64,000 nucleotides of DNA, from NCBI RefSeq assembly GCF_019801015.1, contig NZ_JAHVJZ010000004.1, positions 124,001-188,000 on the forward strand. Direction: 5' to 3'. Source of the DNA: Marinobacter nauticus. GTDB lineage: Bacteria > Pseudomonadota > Gammaproteobacteria > Enterobacterales > Shewanellaceae. Positions 34,123-41,921 of the stretch are shown here, piece after piece. Below the pieces are notes generated by a model. The model saw nothing but the letters and a program-made list of their open reading frames with translations. It was not told the origin of the DNA and did no database searches. A program made the translations under genes and the position numbers. The number at the start of each line of letters is the position of its first letter. Positions within the stretch are counted from its first letter, which is position 1.

Positions 34123-36344
34123 TGATTCACAGCCCACGTTCCGCCCTGGCCGCCAGCATTGCGCTGGCGCTGGCCTTCCCGGCTCTGGCCGCTGACGAGC
34201 CCCAGGACGGGGAGCAGAACCGCTACGACGAAACCCTGCAAATCCTCGGTCAGCGCGACCAGCTTCGCACCGAAGCCGGTTCCGCCACGCTGCTGGATGA
34301 GATGCAGCTGGCCAAGTTCAAATACGACGACATTGAGCGCATTCTGGCCCAGGTGCCCGGCGTCAACATCCGTTCGGAAGATGGCTTTGGCCTGCGCCCC
34401 AATATCGGCTTCCGTGGTGTCACCCCAGAGCGCAGTAAGAAGATCACCCTGATGGAAGACGGGGTGCTGATCGCCCCGGCACCCTACTCCGCTTCAGCGG
34501 CCTACTACTTCCCACTGATGGCCAAAATCACCTCTGTGGAAGTGTTCAAAGGCCCATCGGCCATTCAGTACGGCCCCTATACCGTGGCCGGTGCGCTCAA
34601 TATGACCACCCGCGCAGTACCGGACTTCCGTGAAGGCCAGATCGACCTGTCCGGCGGCAGTGACGGCTACATGAAGGCCCACGGCTACTACGGCGACACC
34701 ATCGGCAACGTTGGATTCCTGCTGGACGGCGTGCACGTTCAGAGCGACGGCTTTAAAGAGCTGGATGGCGGTGGCGACACCGGCTTCGACAAAAACGAGG
34801 TGATGGCCAAGCTGCGCTACAACCTGGACACTGAGCGCTTCTCCCAGGTGTTCGAGCTGAAACTGGTGTACGCCGACGAGGACTCCAACGAAACCTACCT
34901 GGGACTGACCGACGACGACTTCGCCGCCAACCCCAACCGCCGATACGCCGCCAGCGCCGATGACGAAATGACCTGGGAACACACCCAGGTGCAGTTCAAC
35001 CACTTTATCGCCGGCGACAACTTCGACCTGACCACCCGCGTATACCGCAACGACTTTGAGCGTGCCTGGCGCAAGCTCAATGGCTTTGAGTCTCAGAACA
35101 ACCCGGCCACCGACCGCGACCTGTCCACCATCCTGCAAAACCCCACCGACGGCATCAACGCCATCTATTACGATGTACTGACCGGTGCCAAGGACAGCGA
35201 GCAGGCCTATGAAACCCTGATCCTCGGCACCAATGACCGGGAGTATTACGCTCAGGGGATCCAGACCGATCTGCGCTACGCGTTCGAGTTGTTCTCCCTC
35301 AAACACAACCTGCACGCCGGTGTGCGGTATCACGAAGATGAGATCCATCGGAACCACACTGAAGACAGCATGCTGATGCAGTCCGGCCAGCTGGTGTCCA
35401 CCGGTGAAGCGACGGAGACCGCCACCCTCAACACTGAAAAAACCGAAGCCTGGTCCCTCTATCTGCAGGACACGCTGGTGTGGGATCAGCTGGAGGTGAC
35501 TCTGGGGGTACGGGGTGAGTTTCTGGACCAGTTCTACCAGAACGACAAACCCGGCTCTGAAGGGGACTACCTGCGCAAGGAAACCAACATCTGGTTGCCC
35601 GGTGCCAGCGTGTTCTACCGTCTGAATGACGACTGGGGCGTGTTTGCCGGCGTGCATGAAGGCTTTGTCCCTACCAGCCCGCAGCAAAACCCCGCCATCG
35701 ACAGCGAAACCAGCATCAACTACGAACTGGGCACCCGCTTTAACGGCGGCAATACCCAGATGGAAGCGGTGGCCTTCTTTAACGACTTCGACAACCTCAA
35801 GGAAAGCTGCACCTTCTCCGCCTCGGCCTCCTGCTCCGACACCATCGATCAGGAGTACAACGGCGGCGAAGTGAACGTGTACGGTCTGGAGTTCAGCGCC
35901 AGCCACACCCTTCGGGGCGCCGGGCTCGACTGGCCTCTGTCGCTGGTTTACACCTACACCGATTCCGAGTTCCAGAGTGACTTCGAGTCCGACTTCACCA
36001 TGTGGGGCGACGTCAGCAAAGGCGATCAATTGCCCTACCTGCCGGAGCATCAGGCCACCCTCGGTTTTGGCGTAGCGGGCAACCAGTGGGAAGCCAACCT
36101 GCTGGTGCGCTACCAGAGCGAGATGCTGGAAGCGTCCGGTGAGGGCGTCACCCTCAGTGGAGTAAAAACCGAAGCCTATACCACGGTGGATCTGGCCGGC
36201 AGCTACGACCTCGGCGACTGGGGCGAAGTGTACGGCAAGATCGACAATCTGCTGGATGAGGCAGAGATCGTCAGCCGCCGTCCCTACGGTGCCCGCCCCA
36301 ACAAACCGCAGCAGTTTGTGGTGGGTTACCGCCTGGGCTTCTGA
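34122..36344 (+). CDS. FecA-like TonB-dependent outer-membrane receptor
   Basis: The protein has 740 residues: signal peptide ending FPALAA, a TonB-box-like ETLQILG segment near residue 37, then the plug domain (KYDDIERILAQVPGVNIRSEDGFGLRPNIGFRGVTPERSKKITLMEDGV, about 65-115; EVFKGPSAIQYGP near 140), followed by a 22-strand-type beta barrel ending in GYRLGF with terminal Phe. It has no N-terminal FecA signalling domain. The plug resembles ferric dicitrate receptors. Translation is coupled to the imelysin gene. Substrate, probably an iron complex, is inferred from neighbours. Confidence 0.88.
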   Translation: MIHSPRSALAASIALALAFPALAADEPQDGEQNRYDETLQILGQRDQLRTEAGSATLLDEMQLAKFKYDDIERILAQVPGVNIRSEDGFGLRPNIGFRGVTPERSKKITLMEDGVLIAPAPYSASAAYYFPLMAKITSVEVFKGPSAIQYGPYTVAGALNMTTRAVPDFREGQIDLSGGSDGYMKAHGYYGDTIGNVGFLLDGVHVQSDGFKELDGGGDTGFDKNEVMAKLRYNLDTERFSQVFELKLVYADEDSNETYLGLTDDDFAANPNRRYAASADDEMTWEHTQVQFNHFIAGDNFDLTTRVYRNDFERAWRKLNGFESQNNPATDRDLSTILQNPTDGINAIYYDVLTGAKDSEQAYETLILGTNDREYYAQGIQTDLRYAFELFSLKHNLHAGVRYHEDEIHRNHTEDSMLMQSGQLVSTGEATETATLNTEKTEAWSLYLQDTLVWDQLEVTLGVRGEFLDQFYQNDKPGSEGDYLRKETNIWLPGASVFYRLNDDWGVFAGVHEGFVPTSPQQNPAIDSETSINYELGTRFNGGNTQMEAVAFFNDFDNLKESCTFSASASCSDTIDQEYNGGEVNVYGLEFSASHTLRGAGLDWPLSLVYTYTDSEFQSDFESDFTMWGDVSKGDQLPYLPEHQATLGFGVAGNQWEANLLVRYQSEMLEASGEGVTLSGVKTEAYTTVDLAGSYDLGDWGEVYGKIDNLLDEAEIVSRRPYGARPNKPQQFVVGYRLGF

Positions 36345-36356
36345 GCGACGCAATAA

Positions 36357-36376
36357 GGGGCACCGGACGGTGCCCC
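36357..36376. other. intergenic hairpin after the receptor gene
   Basis: GGGGCACC/GGTGCCCC has a 4-base loop and no T run on the plus strand. It lies between the receptor and the desaturase-type gene and is possibly an mRNA 3'-end stabiliser. Confidence 0.45.
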
Positions 36377-36403
36377 AAAACCCTTTGATGAACGGAGACC
36401 CCT

Positions 36404-37399
36404 ATGTCGTTTTGGGAACTGCTCTCGGATAACTTTTTCAGCCAGAACCTGCACACCCTGGCCGGCTACCTGACCGACGCCAACAAGCGCATCTACTGGG
36501 TGTACCTGCTTGGAGCCCTGGGCCTGGCGCTGCCGGTATTTTTGGCCAGCAGTGCACAGAAGAGCCTGAGCGGACTGGCGGGCTTTCTGTTTCCAAAGGC
36601 GATCTACCGTCACCCCTCCGTTCGTCATGACCTGGGGCTTTGGGTCATCAACCGCTTTATCCGGGTCGGGCTGCTGGCGCCGGCCATCCTGACCATGGTG
36701 CCCATCGCGCTGGGCACCACCGAAGTGCTGGAGTGGATGTTTGGGGCCATGGCGCCGCTGGCGTGGTCCGCCACCGCAGTGACCGCCTGTTTTACCCTGA
36801 TGCTGTTCCTGTTCGACGATTTCACCCGCTTCTTTCTGCACTGGCTGCTGCACCGGGTGCCCGTGCTCTGGGACTTCCACAAAGTGCATCACAGCGCCGA
36901 AGTGCTGACGCCGATGACCATCTACCGCAGCCACCCGGTGGAAAGCTACCTCTACGCCTGTCGCATGGCGCTGACCCAGGGCGTCGTGGTGGGGCTAGGC
37001 TATTACCTGTTTGGCCCAGTGCTGACCATGCAGGACATTCTCGGCGCCAACGTGTTTGTGTTCCTGTTTAACCTGATGGGGTCCAATCTGCGCCACAGCC
37101 ACATCTGGGTCAGTTGGGGGGACAAACTGGAAAACTGGTTTATCAGCCCGGCCCAGCATCAGGTGCACCACAGTGCCGAGCGCCGCCACTGGGACACCAA
37201 CATGGGCTCCGCACTGGCCATCTGGGACAGGATGTGGGGCACCCTGATCAAAGCCTCCGACGCCGGTGAGTTTACCCTCGGAGCCGGAGGGGAGGTTCGG
37301 GGCCATGACAGTCTGCTGGGGCTGTATATCACCCCATTTAAAGACGCGTTTCGACGGATGGTGCCGGCGATCAAGAAAGCCGACCTGCCCAAGAACTAG
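36404..37399 (+). CDS. sterol desaturase/fatty acid hydroxylase superfamily membrane protein
   Basis: The protein has 331 residues, about four membrane helices and the di-iron histidine clusters of the superfamily: HWLLHRVPVLWDFHKVHHSAE near 147-167, HSHIW near 232 and HQVHHSAERRHWDTNMG near 253-269. Members hydroxylate or desaturate lipids using O2. ATG 36404 follows GGAGACCCCT. It is the last gene behind the TonB receptor, with only 59 bases between; why a lipid oxygenase would belong to a metal-uptake operon is unclear. Confidence 0.88.
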   Translation: MSFWELLSDNFFSQNLHTLAGYLTDANKRIYWVYLLGALGLALPVFLASSAQKSLSGLAGFLFPKAIYRHPSVRHDLGLWVINRFIRVGLLAPAILTMVPIALGTTEVLEWMFGAMAPLAWSATAVTACFTLMLFLFDDFTRFFLHWLLHRVPVLWDFHKVHHSAEVLTPMTIYRSHPVESYLYACRMALTQGVVVGLGYYLFGPVLTMQDILGANVFVFLFNLMGSNLRHSHIWVSWGDKLENWFISPAQHQVHHSAERRHWDTNMGSALAIWDRMWGTLIKASDAGEFTLGAGGEVRGHDSLLGLYITPFKDAFRRMVPAIKKADLPKN

Positions 37400-37429
37400 C
37401 GTGCTATTACCTGAGGCAGTTTTTATCGT

Positions 37430-38122
37430 CTATTCGTCGGCTTTCCACAGTATCGACTGCCCCTTTATGCTGCCGACAAAAGCCATATCATTATCAGGCC
37501 GGTACCAATAGAACTTGGGACCGGTTTGACCCAAGGATGACACACAGATCAAATCTGCAGATTTCTCCTTGGACAGAGCCTGGCCACAGCCAAGCGTATA
37601 GCGTCTTCGCTCAATAACCGGCTTGTTACTATCTTTACTTAGAATAACCAAATCAGATTCCCAGGACACAGCCCCTTGAATCAACTTATCCCGAACAGAA
37701 AAAATAACCGATAGGTTTCCGACTCTATTGATACTTCGGTCATAGTCGATATCAACCATAATTGATTTATCATGTATGCCTTCAGAGTATTCTATTTTTT
37801 CACCCGAGATATAAAAATCACCTAATACAAGATTTTTAAAGAGCACTTCTGTAGTGAGTTTATACGCTTTCAGGTCCCAGCCAGCTTGACCATGACACTC
37901 TGACCTGGAGGACAGGTACGCGGTGGTATTCATAAACACACCTTTCGTTGTCAGTTCCGCATCGATCAAACAATAATCGAAGTCCACAGAAATCGAGTAT
38001 GTTGCCACTTGCTCTCCCGATCGGCTTAATAAATACTCACCAAGTTCACCTGCCTTTGAATGCATAGCCAGAGATACGAAGAACAATGGAAATAACAGCA
38101 AAAGCAAACAAAATCTATTCAT
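37430..38122 (-). CDS. unrecognised exported protein, downstream partner of the GG-leader peptide
   Basis: The protein has 230 residues. The signal peptide MNRFCLLLLLFPLFFVSLAM is followed by AGELGEYLLSRSGEQ. The mature part is beta-rich with four cysteines (DYC, SEC, LGCGQ, LICVSS), fitting two disulfides in the periplasm. No family recognised. The gene is much richer in A+T than its neighbours and uses AT-ending codons, suggesting acquisition. It lies 39 bases downstream of a 34-codon double-glycine-leader peptide gene, with a stem-loop between them. Accessory roles such as immunity or maturation are possible; nothing in the sequence proves one. The ribosome site before this ATG is poor. 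Confidence 0.72.
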   Translation of the reverse strand: MNRFCLLLLLFPLFFVSLAMHSKAGELGEYLLSRSGEQVATYSISVDFDYCLIDAELTTKGVFMNTTAYLSSRSECHGQAGWDLKAYKLTTEVLFKNLVLGDFYISGEKIEYSEGIHDKSIMVDIDYDRSINRVGNLSVIFSVRDKLIQGAVSWESDLVILSKDSNKPVIERRRYTLGCGQALSKEKSADLICVSSLGQTGPKFYWYRPDNDMAFVGSIKGQSILWKADE

Positions 38123-38130
38123 CTAAAGCG

Positions 38131-38152
38131 CAAGGGGAGTGACCTCCCCTTG
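38131..38152 (-). other. stem-loop between the GG-peptide gene and the exported-protein gene
   Basis: CAAGGGGAG/CTCCCCTTG is a 9-base perfect stem with a 4-base loop, 10 bases after the peptide stop codon and 8 before the next start. It has no T tract. It could lower expression of the second gene or protect the peptide mRNA. Confidence 0.6.
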
Positions 38153-38161
38153 TCCTATCAG

Positions 38162-38266
38162 TTAGTGAAGCATCAGCTTAATCACTCCCGCGATAGCATC
38201 AATTAACTTACACCAGCCACATCCTCCAGTGACTATTTCAGCCTCTTCTCTGGTTAGTTCTCTCAT
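38162..38266 (-). CDS. double-glycine-leader peptide, putative microcin/class II bacteriocin precursor
   Basis: This 34-residue gene has a good ribosome site (CGAGGTGAAT before ATG). The leader is MRELTREEAEIVTGG, the classic 15-residue double-glycine form with hydrophobic residues at -4, -7 and -12 positions relative to the cleavage site. The predicted 19-residue core starts directly with CGWC and continues KLIDAIAGVIKLMLH, an amphipathic, membrane-seeking helix; the two cysteines could form a small disulfide ring or carry a modification. Export would need a C39-peptidase ABC transporter, which is not in this window. AT-rich like the following gene. Not detectable by length-limited gene finding. 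Confidence 0.68.
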   Translation of the reverse strand: MRELTREEAEIVTGGCGWCKLIDAIAGVIKLMLH

Positions 38267-38608
38267 ATTCACCTCGAACGCTTATAAATACTATATTTCT
38301 GAAACTTGAAAAGCGGTGATTTCAATCCAACCTGGAAATCAAATAAAACTCTAGCAAATGTAATTCACCCGTCCACATTAATTTGTATCCATTACGTCAC
38401 CAAATGTCCCGAACATTATTAAAGTTAATTAATTACTTTTTACTTCATTAGAGCGCGCTGCGTGGCGATTTTCGGTTAAACGAAGTCACTAAGAGATAAA
38501 CCGACCTGTATCACACTCTCAACCGCTCAGCATGACAGCTGCGCAGTGACGCTTTAAGGCATAAGGACAGAGTATGAACATATGTCCATACGTTAAGGAG
38601 ACCCTCAG
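38267..38608. other. AT-rich intergenic region upstream of the GG-peptide gene
   Basis: These 342 bases have no visible gene on either strand. They are strongly AT-rich from 38280 to 38450 and carry promoter-like TATAGTATTTATAA on the minus strand at about 38282-38295. The right end contains the palindrome before the GNAT gene. Confidence 0.55.
38572..38591. promoter_or_regulatory. 20-base palindrome upstream of the GNAT gene
   Basis: GTATGAACATATGTCCATAC is symmetric at 18 of 20 positions and lies 17 bases before the start codon, just ahead of the AAGGAG ribosome site. Operator-like; the regulator is unknown. Confidence 0.5.
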
Positions 38609-39157
38609 ATGGAGATACGACCCGCCACCGTAAGCGACATCGACGGACTGGTTCGACTGCAGCAACAGTGCCATATCGGCAGCCTGAGCGAGCTGGCCCG
38701 CCGTGACGGGTTTCTTAACACCGTGCTCGACAGTGCCCTGCTGATACGACTGATAGAGTCAGAGGGAACGGTGTTTGTCGCCGCCGAAGGCCCACACCTT
38801 GCCGCCATGGCAGTATGCGCTTCCTGGCGATTCTGGCGTTGTTCTGCGGCTCTGACATCGGTAGCCAATCGTCTCGACGCCCACGGCGACAGCAACGATG
38901 CCCCCAGCTCCGCGAACAGCTATTTTTGGGGCCCGGTGTGTGTTGACCCAGAGAAACGGGGGCAAGGTATCTTCGACGCGCTGTTCCATCAAAGCCGCGC
39001 AGCCATGTCGGAGCGGTATCGTTACGTGTACACCTATGTTCATCAGGACAATCCCCACTCCATTCAGGCACATAGCCGAAAAGCCGGTTTTGACACTCTT
39101 GGTCCGCTTGAACTGGAGGGGGAAACCTTTATTACCATGGCCAGAAAAACAGTCTGA
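38609..39157 (+). CDS. GNAT-family N-acetyltransferase
   Basis: The protein has 182 residues. The GNAT fold is visible in MEIRPATVSDIDGLVRLQQQC at the N-terminus, the acetyl-CoA segment WGPVCVDPEKRGQGIFDALFHQSRAAM near 106-132, and HSIQAHSRKAGFDTLG near 151-167. ATG 38609 follows AAGGAG. Substrate unknown. It is the first GC-typical gene after the AT-rich island. Confidence 0.85.
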   Translation: MEIRPATVSDIDGLVRLQQQCHIGSLSELARRDGFLNTVLDSALLIRLIESEGTVFVAAEGPHLAAMAVCASWRFWRCSAALTSVANRLDAHGDSNDAPSSANSYFWGPVCVDPEKRGQGIFDALFHQSRAAMSERYRYVYTYVHQDNPHSIQAHSRKAGFDTLGPLELEGETFITMARKTV

Positions 39158-39264
39158 GTAAACTCAATGGCCTGGAGTCTTGCGGCACTGTCTTTGCGGT
39201 GTTGTCGCAGCATGGGTGGATAAACGCTGGTATACTGCCGCCAGATTTTTTAAGGAGACATTCC

Positions 39265-39636
39265 ATGTCTGACGCATTGACTCAAGAGCAGATCAACGCT
39301 TTTTACAGCCTCGACAGCCAGGGTCGTTACGACCATCTGGTGGAGACCGCCAAGGCCAGCCAGGCAATGTACACTCTGGCCGATGATCAGGGCTGCGTAC
39401 TGATCAACACCGGCAAGGAGCAGTGCCTGCTGGTATGGCACAACCCGAAGCTGGTAGAAAACTGGATTAAAGACGATTACGCCAACTGCCACGCCATGGC
39501 CATCGCCCTGCCAGACTTTATTGAGAAGTGGGCCCCGGGCATGACTCAGGACGGCTTTGAAGTGGGCGTCGCCCCCAGCCTGGCCGGCGAAGCCATCGTA
39601 GTCAGCGCGGAAGAGCTGGCTGCCGACCTCGGCTGA
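39265..39636 (+). CDS. DUF2750 family protein
   Basis: The protein has 123 residues, with MSDALTQEQINAFYSLDSQGRYDHLVETAKASQAMYTLADDQGCVL and the tryptophan-rich VWHNPKLVENW. This matches the uncharacterised DUF2750 family as I recall it. ATG 39265 follows TAAGGAG by seven bases; the in-frame extension upstream has no such site. It is monocistronic, with a terminator after it. Function unknown. Confidence 0.8.
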   Translation: MSDALTQEQINAFYSLDSQGRYDHLVETAKASQAMYTLADDQGCVLINTGKEQCLLVWHNPKLVENWIKDDYANCHAMAIALPDFIEKWAPGMTQDGFEVGVAPSLAGEAIVVSAEELAADLG

Positions 39637-39652
39637 ATGCTCCCGCGGATAT

Positions 39653-39686
39653 GAAAGCGGCCCATAATGGGCCGCTTTCACTTTTT
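39653..39686 (+). terminator. terminator after the DUF2750 gene
   Basis: GAAAGCGGCCCAT/ATGGGCCGCTTTC forms a long stem, followed by ACTTTTT. Confidence 0.9.
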
Positions 39687-39781
39687 GGCTCCGTGACTTT
39701 GACAGCTATGGCCACACCACTTATCGTACCAATCAGTACACTCAAGCCGCGCCAACGCCGCTGCCAGATTTAGGCTAATTC

Positions 39782-40381
39782 ATGCGCCCGACCACTCAGG
39801 CCAAACAACAAAAAATCCTTGAAATTGCCACCGAGCACTTCCTCAGCCAAGGCTATAAGGAGACGTCGCTGGACCAGATCGTGGCCCAGAGCGGCGGTTC
39901 CAAGCAAACCCTCTATCGCTACTTTGGCAACAAGGAAGGGCTGTTTGAGGCCGTGCTAAAATCGCACACGCTGCGGGTGGTCGAGCAGTTCGAGTTTGAC
40001 CCGACCAATAGCACCTCCATTGAGGAACAACTGGTTGAATTTGGCCACAAGTATCTGAATCAGATCTGCACCCAACCGATGGTAGGGCTGCTGCGCATCA
40101 TCGCCTCCGACTTTAGTCAGCACCCGAAAATGGCCACCACCTTCTGGCAAGGGTGCCCGCAATACAGTCATCGCCGACTGAGCGAATTTTTAGGCTCGGA
40201 GAGGGTAAAACAGGCACTGCTTGTCGAGGACGCCGACTACGCCGGCGAACAGCTCCGGGCCCTGATCAAACGCGACCACCACAGCTTAGCCTTGCTCGGA
40301 AAACCCCTGCCGGACAAGGCCGAACTGGCAGCCGAGATCCGACGTGCCGTTTCCTCCTTTATGACGTTGTACCGACGCTGA
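39782..40381 (+). CDS. TetR-family regulator of the adjacent EmrAB-like pump
   Basis: The protein has 199 residues. Helix-turn-helix: KQQKILEIATEHFLSQGYKETSLDQIVAQSGGSKQTLYRYFGNKEGLF (residues 8-55), then an AcrR/AefR-type ligand domain. It is convergent with the MFS pump gene and overlaps it by 23 bases at the 3' ends. It probably represses the emrA-emrB promoter about 2.5 kb away, where two palindromes are present; regulation of its own gene is not evident from the short upstream region. Confidence 0.86.
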   Translation: MRPTTQAKQQKILEIATEHFLSQGYKETSLDQIVAQSGGSKQTLYRYFGNKEGLFEAVLKSHTLRVVEQFEFDPTNSTSIEEQLVEFGHKYLNQICTQPMVGLLRIIASDFSQHPKMATTFWQGCPQYSHRRLSEFLGSERVKQALLVEDADYAGEQLRALIKRDHHSLALLGKPLPDKAELAAEIRRAVSSFMTLYRR

Positions 40382-41912
40382 GGGCGGCCTCTCGGCGCTT
40401 TACCATCGCCTTGCCGGCGAGTAGCACCGGCGCCAGAACGGCAATCGCCACCAGGAAACTCAGAAGCGCATTGCTGAGTGCTACAGAGCCCACCTCAAGC
40501 TTCAGAACGGTGGCCAACTGACTGGCCAACAAGGCGGGCTGAGCCGCGGTTCCCTGACTGGCCATTGCCGCAGAGACTCCAGACTCAAATTGGCTGAGGC
40601 CAATGCTGCTGTCCGTCAGGGGCCGGGATAACTCGTTCAAAGCGACGGCAGTATTGACGGTCACGATGCGAGTAAATACGGCGCCACCGATCACACTGCC
40701 CACGGTACGGAACAAGTAGAACAGCGCCACCCCCTCGGGCCGCGTTTCCGGGCGGAAGTGCGCCATTACGGCCAGCGTCACCGACGCGTTCAACAGGCCC
40801 ACGCCAAATCCTCTCAGCGCCAAAGGGCCGATCAGGTTTTCCGGCGCAACATGATTAGGCAGACCGGAAAGCTGGGCCATTGACACCAGAATCATCATTA
40901 CGCCCAACGGTACAATGGCGTCACTGGGCACCCGGCTCTGGTTTGCTCCCAGGACACTGACCCCCATTCCTGCCAGCATCGCCCCCAGCGCCGGCAACTG
41001 CACCCATCCGATGGTGGTGCCGTTGTACCCCATCACCTGACCGAGAAATCCCCCAACCAACGCGCCACTTGCCATCACCGCGAAACCCGCCAGAAACGCG
41101 TTGTACATGTAAACCGAGGTCTTCAATTCTGCCAGCACCCGACGAGCGCTGCTGGTCCAGCCAGCCGTCAGAAATACCACCAGTACGGCAACACAGACGA
41201 ACGTGGCGAAACCGGTGAACCTGCGAAAACCAGCATGCTCAAACCAGTTGTAGTGATCCCCCCGCATCAATACGACAGTCAGCGCAACCAGCGCCGTGGC
41301 CGCCAGCAAATAGAACCAGAGTGGCGACTTTCGGGCTTGCCCCAATGCCCTCTCGGGGATCGATATCCGGGTAAGCGACCCCAATACCAGTGCATACCCA
41401 CCCGCCATAACCAGTGGCACCAGCTGCCAGTCAAGGTGTTCGGCCAGCTCCGCCAGTAACCAGGGATATAACCCCATGGGTAAGTAAGTACTGAGCACCA
41501 GCGTCGCTGCCAATACCAACGTCATGACCCGGTAGGGAAAACACGCCAGCAGCATCAGGTTTAACGCCACCAATGCCACACTGCCCGCAACCCCCAGCAG
41601 AACCCAGGCCAAAGCCGCCCCCATCGGCAGCACGCTCCACAGCAACAGCAGACTGCCAGCCACTCCCAGCAAGGAGCCAGTACGGAGTGCTTCGCAGGTA
41701 CCCTTTCGACGCACCCACATTGGGGCAAACAGCAGTCCCAGCAACTGTGCGCCGGTAAAGCCAATATTGAGGAGGCTAAATTCATCTCCTGACAAGCCCA
41801 GTGTCACCGCCATCTGTGGAGCCAGTGAGGGAAACAAAGCAGATCCCAGGCCATAGGTAAGCGCCACCATCAATGCCAGACCCAGCAAAGGGGCATGTTC
41901 ACGAAGCGTCAT
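40359..41912 (-). CDS. MFS multidrug efflux permease (EmrB/DHA2-like)
   Basis: The protein has 517 residues with about 14 hydrophobic helices, opening LLGLALMVALTYGLGSALFPSLAPQMAVTLGLSGDEF. It has the HlyD-partnered DHA2 arrangement and typical EmrB-like length. FRPETRPEGVALFYLFRTVGSVIGGAVF near residue 390 is a family-type segment. It starts nine bases after the adaptor gene stop. It should form an inner-membrane pump that works with the adaptor and a TolC-like channel encoded elsewhere. The substrate is unknown. Confidence 0.88.
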   Translation of the reverse strand: MTLREHAPLLGLALMVALTYGLGSALFPSLAPQMAVTLGLSGDEFSLLNIGFTGAQLLGLLFAPMWVRRKGTCEALRTGSLLGVAGSLLLLWSVLPMGAALAWVLLGVAGSVALVALNLMLLACFPYRVMTLVLAATLVLSTYLPMGLYPWLLAELAEHLDWQLVPLVMAGGYALVLGSLTRISIPERALGQARKSPLWFYLLAATALVALTVVLMRGDHYNWFEHAGFRRFTGFATFVCVAVLVVFLTAGWTSSARRVLAELKTSVYMYNAFLAGFAVMASGALVGGFLGQVMGYNGTTIGWVQLPALGAMLAGMGVSVLGANQSRVPSDAIVPLGVMMILVSMAQLSGLPNHVAPENLIGPLALRGFGVGLLNASVTLAVMAHFRPETRPEGVALFYLFRTVGSVIGGAVFTRIVTVNTAVALNELSRPLTDSSIGLSQFESGVSAAMASQGTAAQPALLASQLATVLKLEVGSVALSNALLSFLVAIAVLAPVLLAGKAMVKRREAALSVGTTS

Positions 41913-41921
41913 AGCCCAACC

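Noticed and set aside
38574-38608. Short leader ORF (ATG at 38574) before the GNAT gene
   Set aside because: It is out of frame with the GNAT start, overlaps the palindrome and ribosome site, and has no ribosome site of its own worth noting.
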